Source of the DNA: Tricholomella constricta | Lineage: Eukaryota; Basidiomycota; Agaricomycetes; Agaricales; Lyophyllaceae | Assembly (NCBI GenBank): GCA_013368375.1 | Contig: JAACJP010000017.1 | Location: 372,001-436,000, forward strand | Length of the DNA: 64,000 bases | Direction: 5' to 3' | Shown here: piece after piece, positions 47,314 to 60,109 of the stretch | How the letters are laid out: each line of letters opens with the position of its first letter | How positions within the stretch are numbered: the stretch's first letter is position 1 | Position numbers and translations under genes: made by a program | The notes under the pieces: model-generated | The model's input: the letters and a program-made list of their open reading frames with translations, nothing else | What the model was told of the DNA's origin: nothing | Databases searched by the model: none

Positions 47314-49555
47314 ATGTGCGGCGGGGTGAAGAACCACCATTTCCAGCCCGTGGGAGCTAATCCAAGGCAGAACTGGCGGCGACGAAGTGCAGATGTCGGC
47401 GGGCTGCATCTGGCGATGGAGAATACAGGTCATGGCCAGGGATGGGTGGGCGACTCGGGCGAGCTGAAGTATGTGCTACTTTCTTGTCGCTGCACCTCCT
47501 GGTAAACGTATCGCAGGACCAAGTTTGCTGAGCTGCTGGGCGATATGTACACCTCGACCCTCCATGCGGTCAACGAGCTTGGCTCAGAATTGTATGTCCA
47601 TTATCTGTTACTCCTCGATCAAGCGCTAATTGTACCGCTACCTAGCGCTCCCCCTGACTTATCACTCGATGCTCGACGCCGGCTCATCCGATCACTTGAG
47701 CGGTGGCATTTTGAGCCGCACAAGCTTTCAGAAGAAGAATTACTCGCATGCACGCTGATTTTGTTCGAAGCGCTTTATCGCATTGAAGGGATGGAGGAAG
47801 CAATCGGTGTCTCAATGCGTGCGTCCTTCTCGGAGAACCGTTTCCAATTTGCTATGTTCAAATACCTGTCATCCCCCAGGGCAAATATCACCATTCGTAC
47901 AACACCTCCGCCGGATATACAGACTTGAAAACTCGTACCACAATTTTGAGCATGCCCTTGATGTGCTCCAAGCATCGTACTCATACCTGCGGGCCGCTGG
48001 TATGGTCCCGCCGCTACCGATACTTCTAGAGCCTGGCCGCATGTGGAAATCGGAGAGAGCGTTCGATAGCGGGCCGCTTGTGACCAGCCTAGGGTTCCAC
48101 GACCTCTTCGTGATCTACATTGCCGCTATCGGGCACGATGCCGGCCATCCCGGTTTCTCTAATTTATTTATGGTACGTTGATGAGCCTGTCTCGCGATAT
48201 TCCCCTCTGACAGGTGTCTGGTCCAGAAAAATGCGGGGACACCGCTTTCGGAGGTGTACGATGGGAAATCGGCACTCGAGCAGATGCACTGTCAGCTCTT
48301 GTTGCGAGTGATGCGGTTCCATGGCATGGGGGTCGTGCTGGATCATCCCGTGACAGGTCTTCATGTACGTAGGCTGCTTTTGGAGACGGTCCTTGCGACC
48401 GACATGACTGTGCACGACCTCTTCATGAAAAACTTCCAATCGGCAATTGGTGGGGATGCTACTTCAATATGTCATCGGCAAGTTATAATCTGTCAAGCAA
48501 TTATGAAGTGCGCCGACATCAGCAATCCAGTAAGCTCCAGATGGCGTTGTTTTTTTCTTTTATCAGAATAGCCCAACTCACCAGCCTTCACAGAGTCGAC
48601 CATATGCTGTTTCAAAGCACTGGGCTGCGGCTCTGATGGAAGAATGGTCATCACAAGCTCTTTATGAGAAATTTCTACATCTTCCAACCACCGTGCAGTC
48701 GAATGATTCTCCCATCAACGAGGCAAAATCCCAAGTCTTTTTCATCACCCATTTCGCAAAGCCCCTGCTAGATCTTACCATCCAGGCTGTGCCAGGTGAG
48801 TGTACCCTGCAAGTAGCGATGTTCTTCTGACTCATCACCCGATGGCTTCAGAGATGAAGCCCTTCGCCGAACAATGCGTGTCAAACCTGAGAATTTGGAC
48901 GAAGCGCCTCAAGTGCCTTGAAGCCACCCAAAGCGACCGAGCGAACCACGCCTCCACGATTCCACGACATCCCGACGATTTTATGACCGCCTTCCCCCTC
49001 ACGCTTCCCCCAGCACATCGCATTTGCCACACTGAAGAACCCACCCTTGTCTGGCCCACAGCGCCATACATGCGCTCTTCCGAATCCTCTTCTGGCTCCT
49101 CCGATTCCAACCTCTGCTCGCCTGCCTGTTCCGTCTCCTCCTTTGCCTTCTCCCCCATCTCCGAATCTTCCAACTCCAACAACTCCAACACCCATCCACG
49201 CCCGCCCTCGAGTGCGGGCAGCATCAGCGTACTAGGCAGCCTCACTTCCGGGCACCACTCACCCGCAGATGGCCATGCTGCAATCCGCGCCGCCGGCAAG
49301 CTCGGCATTCGTAAGCAGAAGAGCATAAACCGCAACTCCTGGTCCCCCTCCGTTTTTTCCATGTCTGGCCAGCCACCACCTAAACCTCCCGTTCCTGTCC
49401 CAAAGTCCACTGTCACCCTCCTGGTGTCGACGACGACGAACGCGGTGGGACCGCCGGCAATTCTTCCCTCAGACCTGGGCATGGGCGTGAGCGTCGCGGA
49501 CACGATCGTGATCAACCCCATCAAGCTCGATAAAAGCAAGCTGACCAGGTCGTAG
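47314..49555 (+). CDS. 3',5'-cyclic nucleotide phosphodiesterase (class I, HD-type)
   Basis: Hydrolyses cAMP and/or cGMP and so damps nutrient and morphogenesis signalling. Exons 47314-47468, 47517-47591, 47646-47818, 47880-48172, 48227-48529, 48594-48795 and 48852-49555 sum to 1905 nt (634 aa). The class I catalytic domain is clear: YHNFEHALDV gives the first metal-binding His, IGHDAGHPGFSN the HD pair and second His, and KCADISNP the later metal-binding Asp. A helical stretch (HWAAALMEEW, EAKSQVFFITHFAKP) closes the domain, with the Gln of the SQ pair at the usual nucleotide-contact place. The C-terminal 220 residues are Ser/Pro-rich and disordered. It resembles fungal high-affinity Pde2-type enzymes. 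The first exon (MCGGVKNHHFQPVG) is less certain than the rest. Confidence 0.9.
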
Positions 49556-50506
49556 GGGTGTAGGGGTCTGTGTGGCGCCCGAGCGCACCGTATACGTTCA
49601 TCTCACTTGTTGATCGGTTGTCGTCACTCTTGTTTATGGGACCGGCGACCGCACCTATATTTCCCCGCTGGATACAGTGAGGCCGTGGTACGACTGCCGC
49701 CGTTCGGAAGTGGGTTAAATTCTGGGTCTGCTGAGTCAGATCGGTCGGGCAGCCGCTGCCCCGGGTCCATCCCTGATGTCGTTATTGGGTTCGCCATCGG
49801 ATGGCAGAAGGTCGCGCGTCGGGCGCGCTGATCTCTTTCGCCGCTGTCGTTGTCCCTTGTGTGTTTCTATAGCTCAGCTTTCTACCGTATTATCGCTAGG
49901 CGCTTTCAGTCGAAGGTCATGGACATTGTGGCTGCTTTTTGCTTTGAATGGAATGAGTAGTGTACATACCTAACTGTATAAATAGCACCCGGGGTCTATT
50001 ATTACCACGATATCCATCTGCTTGCGCTGGATTGTTCTGGTGGGCGGTCGAAGAGGGAACAAAGGGCATTGCCTCGTGCCGTTGAGCTCGCGGTTACAGC
50101 GCCGCGTGTCGCGTTATTTGGATTCAAGGCCTTCCACTATCGGTCATCGGCGCTCATCGGCGTCGCAGCGGTCACCGACATTGATCCGGGCTTTTATCGA
50201 CTACTACATACACATTTCGAACGGTTGTCTTCAAAATCGTTTTTTGGAGTCTGGTACCGAGACTAGTCCGATTGATAGCCACCTTCAAGCCGTCGGTTTT
50301 GGTGCTATCATAAACGATGACCTCAAACGGAGCGTGATCGTGTTCAACAAGGCACCAAAGTGTATGTCTCCGCTCTCCATGCATTACGAGTGGCGGAAGT
50401 GAGTAGCGAGATAAGGTCCACTGGGGTAAAGATGTTGTGGGTTGGAAGGCTCGGTTGGATTGGAGGTCGCTCATCGCAATAGGGTGGCGACTTGTGACGT
50501 TCCGTC
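49556..50506. other. intergenic region
   Basis: Open frames at 50022-50402 (plus) and 50474-50172 (minus) overlap and have no recognisable motif. The region may include an extra 5' exon of the next gene, but I cannot support one. Confidence 0.35.
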
Positions 50507-51896
50507 ATGCTTGTGATATCCAAACCTCTTTCAACCGTCATGATATCCCCTTTGTTATCCTACCCTCTGGCGCTCTTGAAGCTGATGGAGCAAGAAACCA
50601 ACGTAGCTCCACTGGGAATGGCCCGTCGTGTCGGAACGGCAACGTCAACCTTTGACGTACCTGCTCATAATTTGTTGCTGGCTTTGCTCGAACACGCTCC
50701 GTCACCGGAAAATATCATCGCGAAGGAGGTATTAGTTGAGCTTGGGGGTTGCGGAAATGAAACCGTAGTATTGTTAGGTGCGTTCTTTTCCTCCAATCTG
50801 AACCCGCCCTTGTTGACCTGTTCTCGAGCGGAAATGGTGATCGTTGGTACTTGCGACATGACTGAAGATGACTGGGCAGGTTTAGTCCATGAAGAAATGC
50901 AGAAGCCGGGTAACAATTTTGAAGGCCTCACAAAACTTGCGAGTCACTACCTGTCTCACCTTTTGATTGCATGTATGCGCGAGTTTCCCCCAAGATCATC
51001 CTTTACCGATATTTTACCTCTCGAAGTTCGAAATCCTGGCGGTCCCAAGACCCCTCAGGATACAATCCACCCAACTCCAGATCGTAAGCGAATCGAAGAG
51101 ATTGAGGATTTAATCAAACAAGCCGTTACTAAGAGGAGTCAATCGGCTTTGAGAAACCTGGCACGTTTTGACGTTTTAACTGACCATCTGACGGCTCAAA
51201 GGTTCTCTTAGGCCTTTCTTCGCGATGGCGACTACTGCCTTATAACAAGTGCATCCTTCATCCCCCCGGACATGGTGGTGGCCCGTTGTGCTCACATCAT
51301 CCCGTTCAGTCTCAGTGCAAAGGTACTTAACTGTTGGGTGATGGGTTCGGTCGCTCATGATTTTACCTCAGACACAGACCCACGCCGCGATTGAAGGATT
51401 TGCGGGCCTTGTTTTAAGCGCGCAATTTGTCAGCGAGAATATCAATCATCCACGCAATGCGCTAAATCTCCAAAACGATGCTCATGATTTGATGGCTAAG
51501 TACATGGCATGGGGAATCGAAGCGAAGTATGAGGGTAACGAGGTGACCTTTATGTTTTCACTTGGGTCGATCCCGAATTGACAGATCATATAGTGGAAAT
51601 ACTACTACCGCATTGTTCGACCAGATCGACGAATATTCTTTGCTACGCTGAAAGACGGCGATGCGATCGTGTTTGGAAGTGGTCCCGGCGGCACCCATAT
51701 CCCACCTCCCGACCCACGTATGTGCAACCTCCGGTTGGCCGTAAGTCGAGTCGCGTACGCTTCTGGAGCCTCCGAAATCTTTGACAAATTCGTCGATGAT
51801 GAGGATGAAGACATGATGCAGGTTCCTGTCTACTTTGGTGGCCCGTTCGTATCCGATGACGTCCTCATGCGTAAACTTGAGGTGGCCATGTTTTAA
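50507..51896 (+). CDS. HNH_2-type nuclease-domain protein (one intron doubtful)
   Basis: Proposed exons 50507-51172, 51212-51322, 51372-51542 and 51594-51896 sum to 1251 nt (416 aa). The HNH_2-like core reads FLRDGDYCLITSASF, VVARCAHIIPFSL and, after an intron, NHPRNALNLQNDAHDLM. This gives the His of the AHI motif, a following Asn and the final His expected of the fold. A C-terminal region (WKYYYRIVRPDRRIFFATLK, DVLMRKLEVAMF) follows, as in agaricomycete HNH proteins. The first two exons are in the same frame but separated by a TAG at 51209-51211. I bridge this with a 39-nt intron (51173-51211), which is shorter than usual, so a premature stop is the alternative. The N-terminal half may contain another unrecognised intron near 50780-50880. 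Nuclease activity is inferred. Confidence 0.6.
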
Positions 51897-52250
51897 TTCT
51901 GATTCTTCACAACTTCTACGTCAGCCTCTGGCTCAGAACGAGTCAACCTTCGTTCCACTTAATCATAGGGCTATGGGACCCGTATTGTCTATGCCATTTA
52001 CGGACGGAGAGCGCACATGGTACCCGGTTTCCAATAGATTTTGGACCGTTCTTGATTCGCGATCCTGTCAATGTGATAAACGCAAGTTTACTATCTATCT
52101 GTGATAGACGGGCACATGGCCGGGGAGCTGCATGTGCATTGCAAAATAAGTAAAGAAATGTACATAATGATGATACAGCGACGACGATGGCAGAGTAACC
52201 CCGCGTCCTCTTCCCAATCGGAATCGAACCCCTCAAGCGCTGGCGTTAGT
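51897..52250. other. convergent 3' intergenic region
   Basis: Between the stop codons of the HNH gene and the M35 protease. Probably 3' untranslated sequence from both. Nothing else is seen. Confidence 0.4.
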
Positions 52251-53478
52251 TCAGGCAAGGGCAGGGTTGTTCTCAGCGAAGTATTCGTGCGAGTCAGCGT
52301 TGAACACCGCACTGCTGGGGCTGCTGATCGCAAGCGATTTGCATGACGACTGGCCGTACGTGTAGTCGTCGGTGCCGCCGTTCGACGTGAAGTGCGACGA
52401 CTCGTGGATGAGGGTTCCCGCCTTGGAGTCGGTGCCCGTGTTCGGCGCGTTCCAGAAAGCGCCGCAGAGGTACACGGTGGCAAAGGTGTCGGGGTAGACA
52501 TACGCGTAGGTGCCCGAGTCGGTGCATGTGCAGTCAAACTTGTACGACGAGAAGGTGTTGCTACTAATCTTAGAGAAGTGGCTCTGCACGGTGGAGTGTC
52601 GCGAGTCTGTGTAGGTGCCGAACCAGGTCGTGTAGCGCGATGTTCCTGAGAGGTGCGAGTTCAAATATCTGGTAGGCAGAAGTAGAGACATTAGTATTTG
52701 CACACGTCGACGAAACAGAAGACGCACGAGAGGGCGCCGGCAGCATAGCTCTGGGCGGAGGAGGCGGCAGTGTTAAGCTGGGATTGCTGAGTGGACGAAC
52801 AGCCGTTGAAGGTGGCGCGCTTGACTTCAGCACGACGGGTGACAGCGAGCTTGCCAGTCAGCTTGGCGCGGTGGGCATCAGCATTGGCGTAGATGGGCAC
52901 GGCATTGTTGCTGGAGTCGACGATGTAGAAGAGGTTGTTGGCCTCGACGGAGTAGGAGCCCTCTCCGGACTTGCTGAAATTGTACGCCTCAGACACTGTA
53001 TCAAAGAACGACATGATTATGAGTGCATTACGATCAAAAATATTGCAATTTGACTTACAGTCGTGCTCAACTTCGACGGATTGACCGGGGGCGAGGACAG
53101 TGACGGCGTCTTTACCGGTGGCGATGGCGGCAGCGGGAACATATTTGGCCTTGATACCAGTGAAAGCGGGGGAGGCACCGTTGGCATCAGTGATGATGAA
53201 GGTGTGCGCGGGAAGCTTCGAGAGGGGAGAGTTCGGGTCATTGAGGACCTTCAGGATCTCGTCTCCGGTGTTGGTGATGGTCGTCTTGACCTTGAGGTTG
53301 TCAACACCAGCCACTTCTGCCGGACCTGCAAGTCGCAGAATACTCAGAACGGGTAATGGACCGGAATGGAGACGGGCTACATACCAGCAACCTTGACAGA
53401 AAGGCCGGGGGCGGCTGAGACGGCGACAGCCGAAGCAACGAGGGCGATCAAAGTGGCACGAAGAGAGCTCGAGAACAT
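52251..53478 (-). CDS. M35 deuterolysin-type zinc metalloprotease, secreted
   Basis: Exons 53478-53385, 53325-53059, 52995-52728 and 52668-52251 sum to 1047 nt (348 aa). A signal peptide (MFSSSLRATLIALVASAVAV) leads into a propeptide with VTVLAPGQSVEVEHDLSEAY, a typical deuterolysin pro-region. Basic residues near VTRRAEVKRATFNGCSS suggest the maturation site. The mature enzyme holds the aspzincin signature: LIHESSHF gives the HExxH zinc His pair and catalytic Glu, and GGTDDYTYG provides the third ligand Asp. Cys residues (NGCSS, FDCTCTDS, YLCGAF, SSCKSL) form the family's disulfides. These proteases favour Lys at P1' (peptidyl-Lys type) or basic proteins. A TATA box lies about 80 nt upstream of the start. 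Confidence 0.94.
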
Positions 53479-54748
53479 TGTGTCAGAGGAGGTTGGGAGG
53501 GAGATAGAGAAAAGACACTGAGAAGGTGGTAAGTTAACTGGGCAATACTGCAGCCATTTTATAGTGCATTGTTCGCTAAGTGTTTGACGGAAGATAATAG
53601 CATAATTGTGCCCAGGTGGTTGCTACAGTAGGATAGCGAGGAAGAGTGTGTGTTGCGATAGCATATGATCGCGGTACGCGTGGCGAGAAGGTTCTCCATA
53701 CGCATTCGACAAGAGAAGGTCGCTAGGATACTAAGAATAGCATTAGTCTCCATAAAGAAGGCAACTCTAAGAGGTACACCGGGAGTGGGTAGGTTGGAGA
53801 CAGCCACTTCCGCCATTGCTTTTACCGGGGAGCATAATCTCAACACTATAATTGATGTTTAGAAGTCATTATACACGCACCACGTATTAGGTGTAGCAAC
53901 ATACCAGTGAAGTCCACGGCGTCGATACTCCGGTAGAACACAGCACTGACAAGGAAATAGATCGCTTTGAGCACGTAGAACTAATAGAAACCATGTGCGA
54001 CAGGTTGAGAAGAAATGAAAAGATGCAAATTGCGGCCCGATTGATCGGATATTCCATATCAGAGGATGCTCAGTCCAAGATACGCAACTGCCCGAGATCG
54101 CTGCAGTTGCTTGCGCGGGCCGCCAGTATAAAGGTACGCCGGTACTTTAAAGATCCGGATGGACAATACTGTGATTAAGTGGAAAGGATTTGCGCCATGT
54201 AGAGAGCCTCTGCACACTGCACATTGCAGTGATCTATCCGGAACACGGTCTGTCATTTTTGAAATGAGGTTCTCGGGGCAAAGGTTGTCGCCTGACAGCA
54301 TGACACGCATACGTTTACCCCGGAGTTGTGGGCATAAGTCGGAAGAACTACGTCGCGACGAGAGGGATTTTAAGTTGGTAATGTTCTGCTGGCCTCGTGA
54401 GTGATCTATCGCTGAAGTTATCATGCCCATCGAACGAGTATTCAAACGCGAAGCAGGATCTTGTCAAGAATGTTAAGCGTGATGATCACGTCAATGTACA
54501 ATGGTCCGTGGGTAACCGAGAGACAAAAGGTAGGTCAGGAGATTGCCTGATTGCATATAATCTGCTGAAGGTTAAGGTGGAGGAACGGGCGAAGACGTGT
54601 CGAGACGCGAGGGCCATGGAGGGAGGGGTCCAAGTCAGCGCCGTTTGGTTCCGCGCGTGACCGTGCGAATTTGGAGACGAACGCGCCACTGAAGCGAACA
54701 ACGGGTTGGTATTCGTCCTGCAGTTTGGGCCTCGCCAATCTGCAGGCC
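53479..54748. other. 1.3-kb upstream region
   Basis: Contains the M35 promoter on the left and the Num1-like promoter on the right. The minus strand near 53990-53905 reads FYVLKAIYFLVSAVFYRSID, a membrane-like stretch followed by a possible intron. I could not extend it to a gene. Otherwise nothing is seen. Confidence 0.3.
53557..53563 (-). promoter_or_regulatory. TATA box of the M35 protease gene
   Basis: Minus-strand TATAAAA, about 80 nt before the ATG at 53478. Confidence 0.5.
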
Positions 54749-57700
54749 ATGGCGTCCTCCTCAGACGGTATACCCGTCCTACCCCCTATGCCTGACTTTT
54801 CCGCCCATAGCACTCCTTTCTCATCCGCGGGCGACATGAAATTCCATCTACAAAACCTCCTTGACAACAAGGAAAAGCAGCTTCAGCAGGCAGCTACTCT
54901 TGGTCAGCGGGTTCTGGCCCAGCGGGTCGAGCTGGAGGAACGTATAAAGCAGCTCCAGGAACTCGAGGCTGACAAGTCTGAGGACGACGACATTGACGAC
55001 CAGGCGCGCGAGCGATACGCTGAACTGGCCGACACTTTGGTCTCGTGGGACAACGAGAATGTGCAGCTTTCCAGTGCCGTTGGCAGCTCAAAGGTGCGTA
55101 GCTGCGTCCCGCTCTTATATCTACACCACTCACACTCGTCTTCATTAGCTCTTCCCAAATGGCAAAACACCTTCGCCCTCAGTTGCCTTTGCTGAATTAC
55201 CCCGTGAGGAGCGTGAACGATCAAAGCCATCGGCTGGCACTTCAGCTGCCCAATCAAGGCGCGCAAAGAATGCAGCCCATCGAGCTGACGACGTCGGTAC
55301 GTATTCAGTCATCTGTACATAATCAACCCGTAATCGACCCAGTCCTATCTAGAATTCGCTTTCGAAATCGGCAGTGGACTACTGACCGAAGTCCGCCGTC
55401 TCCAGAGTCTGCTCGGTGAGCGCGACAAGGCCATCCAGGACATGAAGGAGGAGAAGGACGACTTGGAAAAATCCGTCGAAGCTCTCCGAACAGCGCTTAG
55501 GCAACAAGAACAAAGCTCGGGTATGTCCTTTCATTTCGGAGCCCTCCAACTTCACATTCATCACATCACACCAGACAAATACAAAGAAGAAAACTGGAAT
55601 CTCGAAGTCACGCTCCAAGAGCTCCGTACCCAACTCGGCGACTCCCAAGCTTCTACTCAGAGGCTCGAAGGCGAACACAAGCGTCTTACCAAGCTCCTTG
55701 CCACTTCCCGCGATGCAGGCGACCAGCACAAGAACGAGGCAGACCGCCTGGTTAACCTTGTCGAGGAGATGAAGGCCAAGCACGAGACTGACATCGCCCA
55801 AGCCCGTAAACACGCCGCTGGCCTCGCACGCGACAAATCCGACCTCCAACAAACCGTGGATTCGCTCAAGAACGAGGCTGCAAAGGCCGGGCGGCGATTT
55901 CCGCGATTCGGCTCCCCGCTCACGCCGAATGGAGCTGCGGGCAGCGACTTCTTGCTGACCCCTGCTGGCGACGACGCCGATACGGATATATTTACGGGTG
56001 GCGCATCAACCAACAGGCGCAGACTCGATTCCAGTGCAATCTTCGGTGCGGACGGTGACTTTGCGGACTTTGCAGACTCACCGGAGGTGTCGCCTGTGCG
56101 CCCGCCATTTTTGGCTGCGAACCATCCCAGCAACGAGATCGAAGCCCTTCAGCAGAGACTCGCGCATGCACAGAGACAGATTAATACCCTCAAGGGTACG
56201 TTGCAGAGGGAGAAGCAGCTACGTATGGAGTATAGGTCCAAACTGGAAGCAACGTCTGAAGGTTTCGCGGCTGCTGCTGAGATCGACGATGAAGTTGGCA
56301 ATGAAGATCTGTATGAGGATGATGATACCACTCTGGAAGGCAAGAAGAAGAACAAGCCTCGTACGATAACTCCCTTCAAGGTCGGTGGACGAGGTCGCGG
56401 CCGCGGTCGTGGACGGGGCGGTATCACCCTCATTCAGAGACTCGGTATGGCTGCATCAAGCCCGTCATCTGAATACAACGACGATGACGGCCCGCATCAC
56501 CTCGACGACTCGCCTCCCCCTGTCCCACCGATCCCCATCCGCTTCAGCCAGCCCGAGGAAGACGAACATAGCCTCTTCTCCACACGCGACCTCGAGCGCG
56601 ACCAGATCCTGCCTAACGAAGACGACGAAGCCCGCGAATATGAGCGCGAGCGCGAACAGAGCCCGCCGCGCTCTCCATCGCCCATGGAGCCCAACTCTAA
56701 CCGTGCCAGCATCACGAGTGTCGACGGCATGGACCCTGTCTTCGCCAATGTCCTCCGCCGTGTCCCCTCCAACGGCTCGTCCTACGCCGGCAGTCCCCTG
56801 CGCCAGGCCGTACTCGGCGGCTCAGCACGCGGGCGTACCGTTGGCCGGCGCTCGCGCGGTGGCGTACCGTACAAGGAGGCGCGCCCGCCGTCTCTTATTG
56901 ATGCGCCGGATGTGCTCTCGGCGGAGCTGCTTGGTATGGCAGGATCTTCGCCAATGAAGAGCCGAGAGATCCTGGAAGAAATCGAGGAGACATACAGAGC
57001 GCGCGAGGCTGAGATGGTGGAGATTGGATGCCAAACTGAACCAGAGAAACAACCTGAAACAGAGGTTGTAGTCGTGCCGGAGACAGCAGAGATAGCTGTC
57101 CAGGTTGAAACTGAGCCTGAGCCCGCACCAGCGGTGGTTGAGCTCCCGCCTGCGCCCGTGCCCGTGGAGACGGTGGACCAGGCGATGCAGACGGACGAGG
57201 AGCCCACGGTTGTTATCCAGACAGCGGAGATCGGCACGCAGCATGCGTACGAAGAGCCGGTACCGCAACCCGCGCCTGTTCCTGTTCTTGTGGAGATGAG
57301 TATTGGCACAGATCCAGAGCCACAGTCCGCGCCCGTCCCAGTGCCAGTGCTTGTGCAAGCCGAGACGCAGACCCCTCAACCCCAAATGGCCGACGTAGAT
57401 ACCCAGACAACGGCGACGTTTGTACGGCCGGAAATGAGCGACCTGGGGATAGGAAGGGCTGTGGGCGACATGGGCGCACGTCGTACGACAATCACACAGT
57501 ATGATAGGTCGCTAGGGAGCTTGAGTGGCGATTCGACGATCACGCGGCCATTCCTGGCTGAGCATGAGGGCAGCGACGACGAAAACGATGGTGACGAGAC
57601 GGAGACTGGTGCGGACACAGAGGCGGAGACGGATTTGGACGACTACCATGATGCGCGCCAGAGCATCATGATGTCGACACCCTCGGGTACGGAGAGCCGC

Positions 57701-60109
57701 GATGAATTCCATTCCGTGATGACCATGTCGGACAACGAGTTTTCGGAGTCTGACGATGATGGCGAGAGCATCAAGGCGTCAAGAATGACGTCCAGTCAGA
57801 ATGGACATGCGTCGATAGCGTCGTCCGCCGTTGGAGGAGGCCGCCGTCCGTCCTCGTACTACGCTGCGGTCACCTCGCCTCCCCCGGAATACGAGGATGT
57901 GGGCGTTTCTGCGGACTTTAAGCCTGAGCCTGAACGCATCATCGTCGAAGTTCAAGTACCTGCACCCCTCCCGCCCAAGCCCGAGGTCAAGGAGATCTCG
58001 ATTCAGACCGATGATTGGAAACCTCCAGCGCCACCGCCCGCACCAGTGGTGGTCCCAGTCCTGACTCAGCCTCCAACATCCGTACCAACTCCTGGTCTGT
58101 ATCGCGTCGGGTCGAGCTCGAACCAGCAATTCCAGTTCATTTCCCCGCCCACACCCTTGACTACTTCTTCTGCACCACCAAGGCCCGCATCCGCGGCCTC
58201 AGCAATTTCGCCCGTGGGCCTCACGCCTGCTGCTATACCCATTCCTGTTGCGGCCCCGGGTCCACTGTCAAGCATCCTCAGGGAATCCAGTGGTACATTT
58301 GGTCGTTCACGGACAACGGTTGCGGACAGGAGGCAGTCCTTGGAGTCTGTGATTTCCTCAATCGCAGATGAGCTTCCTGACCGATCCAGAGTACCTTCAG
58401 CGGCGACCATGCTTACTACGGTGGATAGATCCAAGCCGCCGATGATGGTGCTGCCGCCGCCGCCAAAAGCGCCACCGCCACCTACGAGCATGCCCCCACC
58501 ATCGTTTATCCCCGAGAGGAGAATTCCTACAAGCTCTACTGGATCATACGACATGCCACCGCCCAGGCCGTCCTCCCCACCACCTCCGGAACTTATCCAA
58601 CGTGCCACAACGCCAACGTTTGGAGCTGTGCTGTCTGTGCCTGGAAAGGGCATGTACAACTTCCGCCAGGCTGGCTCAAGCATGCCGCCTTCCCAGGCCG
58701 GCCTGCGCCAGCCACCATCTACGAGCAGCTTCAGATCTGCGGCCAATGCTGCTACGTACGCGCATCACTCGACACCGCCGCCAGGCACCCTCTCGTCTTT
58801 GAGTGTTCGTGAACGCGAGAGAAGACAGTTCTCCCAGACATCGCTTATCTCGGAACGCAGCGTCGCGTCTCCGCGCTCGTCGATGTCATCAGACCACTTC
58901 CATGCGCAGGCACTGCCAGACCCTGTGACGCCCAATAAGACTGCTGATACCACGCCGCGCGCTGGCGGAACCACCACGGACCCGGCCATTATCCATGCGA
59001 TCACCCAGACGATGATTGGCGAATTTTTGTATAAGTATACCCGGCGCACGATCGGGAAAGGACATGGCCAGGGCAGACATAAACGGTTCTTCTGGGTACA
59101 CCCGTATACCAAGACCTTGTACTGGAGTTCTGCAGATCCTGGATCTTCAAATGTGTCTGAGTCCAGCGCAAAGAGCGGTATGTTGCTGAATTTCAGGGAT
59201 CCATGATATACCGCTAACTTGTCGCCTCTTCCAAGCGTATATTGATGGAGTTCGATCAGTTCTGGACCCTAATCCTATGCCCCCCGGATTACACCAATAC
59301 AGCGTCATCGTATCGACACCCCAGCGAGAGATGAAGTTCACGGCGCCGACTAAAGAAAGGCATGATATCTGGCTTAATGTGCGTATTTAACAGCCCCGTT
59401 TTTACGATCATCCATTTACGCATGTTCCTAGGCTTTGCAATACCTACTATCTCGCCCAGCTGGCATGAGCATAACTTCACCTGGCAATGCGACAGTAGTG
59501 CCCCGAAGCCCTATCTCGCAAGAGTTTACAGATGACGAACGGCGACCACGCCAGGCCTCAAGTCCCCAGAGCCAGCGAAGCGCGAGAAGTGTTCAAGCTG
59601 CTGATACATGGAATACCACTCCCCGAGGACAGCGCAGTCGCTCTCAGTTATCAACCAGAGGGTCCATAGGCAAGCGATCCGGCACCCCGGCAGCGGAATA
59701 TCTACGATGGAACGGTCCAGAAAGTCCCTATAGCCCTACCAGATCTTTCGTGGACGTAGCGCATCACGACGAGGAGGACCTGGACTTTGAGCTCCACGGT
59801 GATACCATGTCAGACGATGGGTACGAAGGGTTGGAGAATGTCCGCGCCTGCTGCGATGGCCGCCACACTGTCGGTCATTCTGGAAAGCACCATCACCATC
59901 ACCACAACGGCGATCATTTGGAGCCGGGCAATCGGGATCCTGGCCCCGCACGTCCAGTGTCACCCTCAGCCTGGTCCTTCCGTTCTCGGACCGGTAGTGC
60001 TCATTCCACAGACGGCGGAGGAATATTTTCTTGGGGCAGAGGTGATGACGGAAAGCTTCGATTCGGGTCTAAGCGATCTCATAAAACTGTGCCGATCAAC
60101 GACGGGTAG
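54749..60109 (+). CDS. Num1/ApsA/Mcp5-like cortical protein with coiled coils and a C-terminal PH domain
   Basis: Cortical anchor for dynein and mitochondria in nuclear migration. Exons 54749-55093, 55149-55296, 55353-55520, 55575-59177, 59236-59378 and 59432-60109 sum to 5085 nt (1694 aa). Residues about 30-90 and 165-330 are coiled coil (for example VELEERIKQLQELEADKSED). A Gly/Arg run (GGRGRGRGRGRGG), acidic patches and long Pro-rich segments follow. From about residue 700 to 1030 a series of QT motifs recurs. The C-terminal PH_12-type domain runs from AITQTMIGEFLYKYTRR through GRHKRFFWVHPYTKTLYWS to PTKERHDIWLNALQYLLSRP, interrupted by two introns. A six-His run near the end is natural. 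The start ATG follows an intron-free upstream stretch and gives a Ser/Pro-rich N-terminus. The PH domain should bind plasma-membrane phosphoinositides. Confidence 0.88.

Noticed and set aside
48835..49539. 234-codon minus-strand open frame
   Set aside because: It lies antisense to the disordered, GC-rich C-terminus of the phosphodiesterase. It is Gly/Glu/Arg-rich because of codon bias and has no motif.
58066..58746. 226-codon minus-strand open frame rich in Gly
   Set aside because: It is antisense to the Pro-rich part of the Num1-like protein. The Gly runs are the reverse complement of Pro codons.
59881..59915. Six-His run resembling an affinity tag or vector trace
   Set aside because: It is encoded by mixed CAC/CAT codons inside a native, conserved-composition tail of the Num1-like protein. 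No vector sequence adjoins it.
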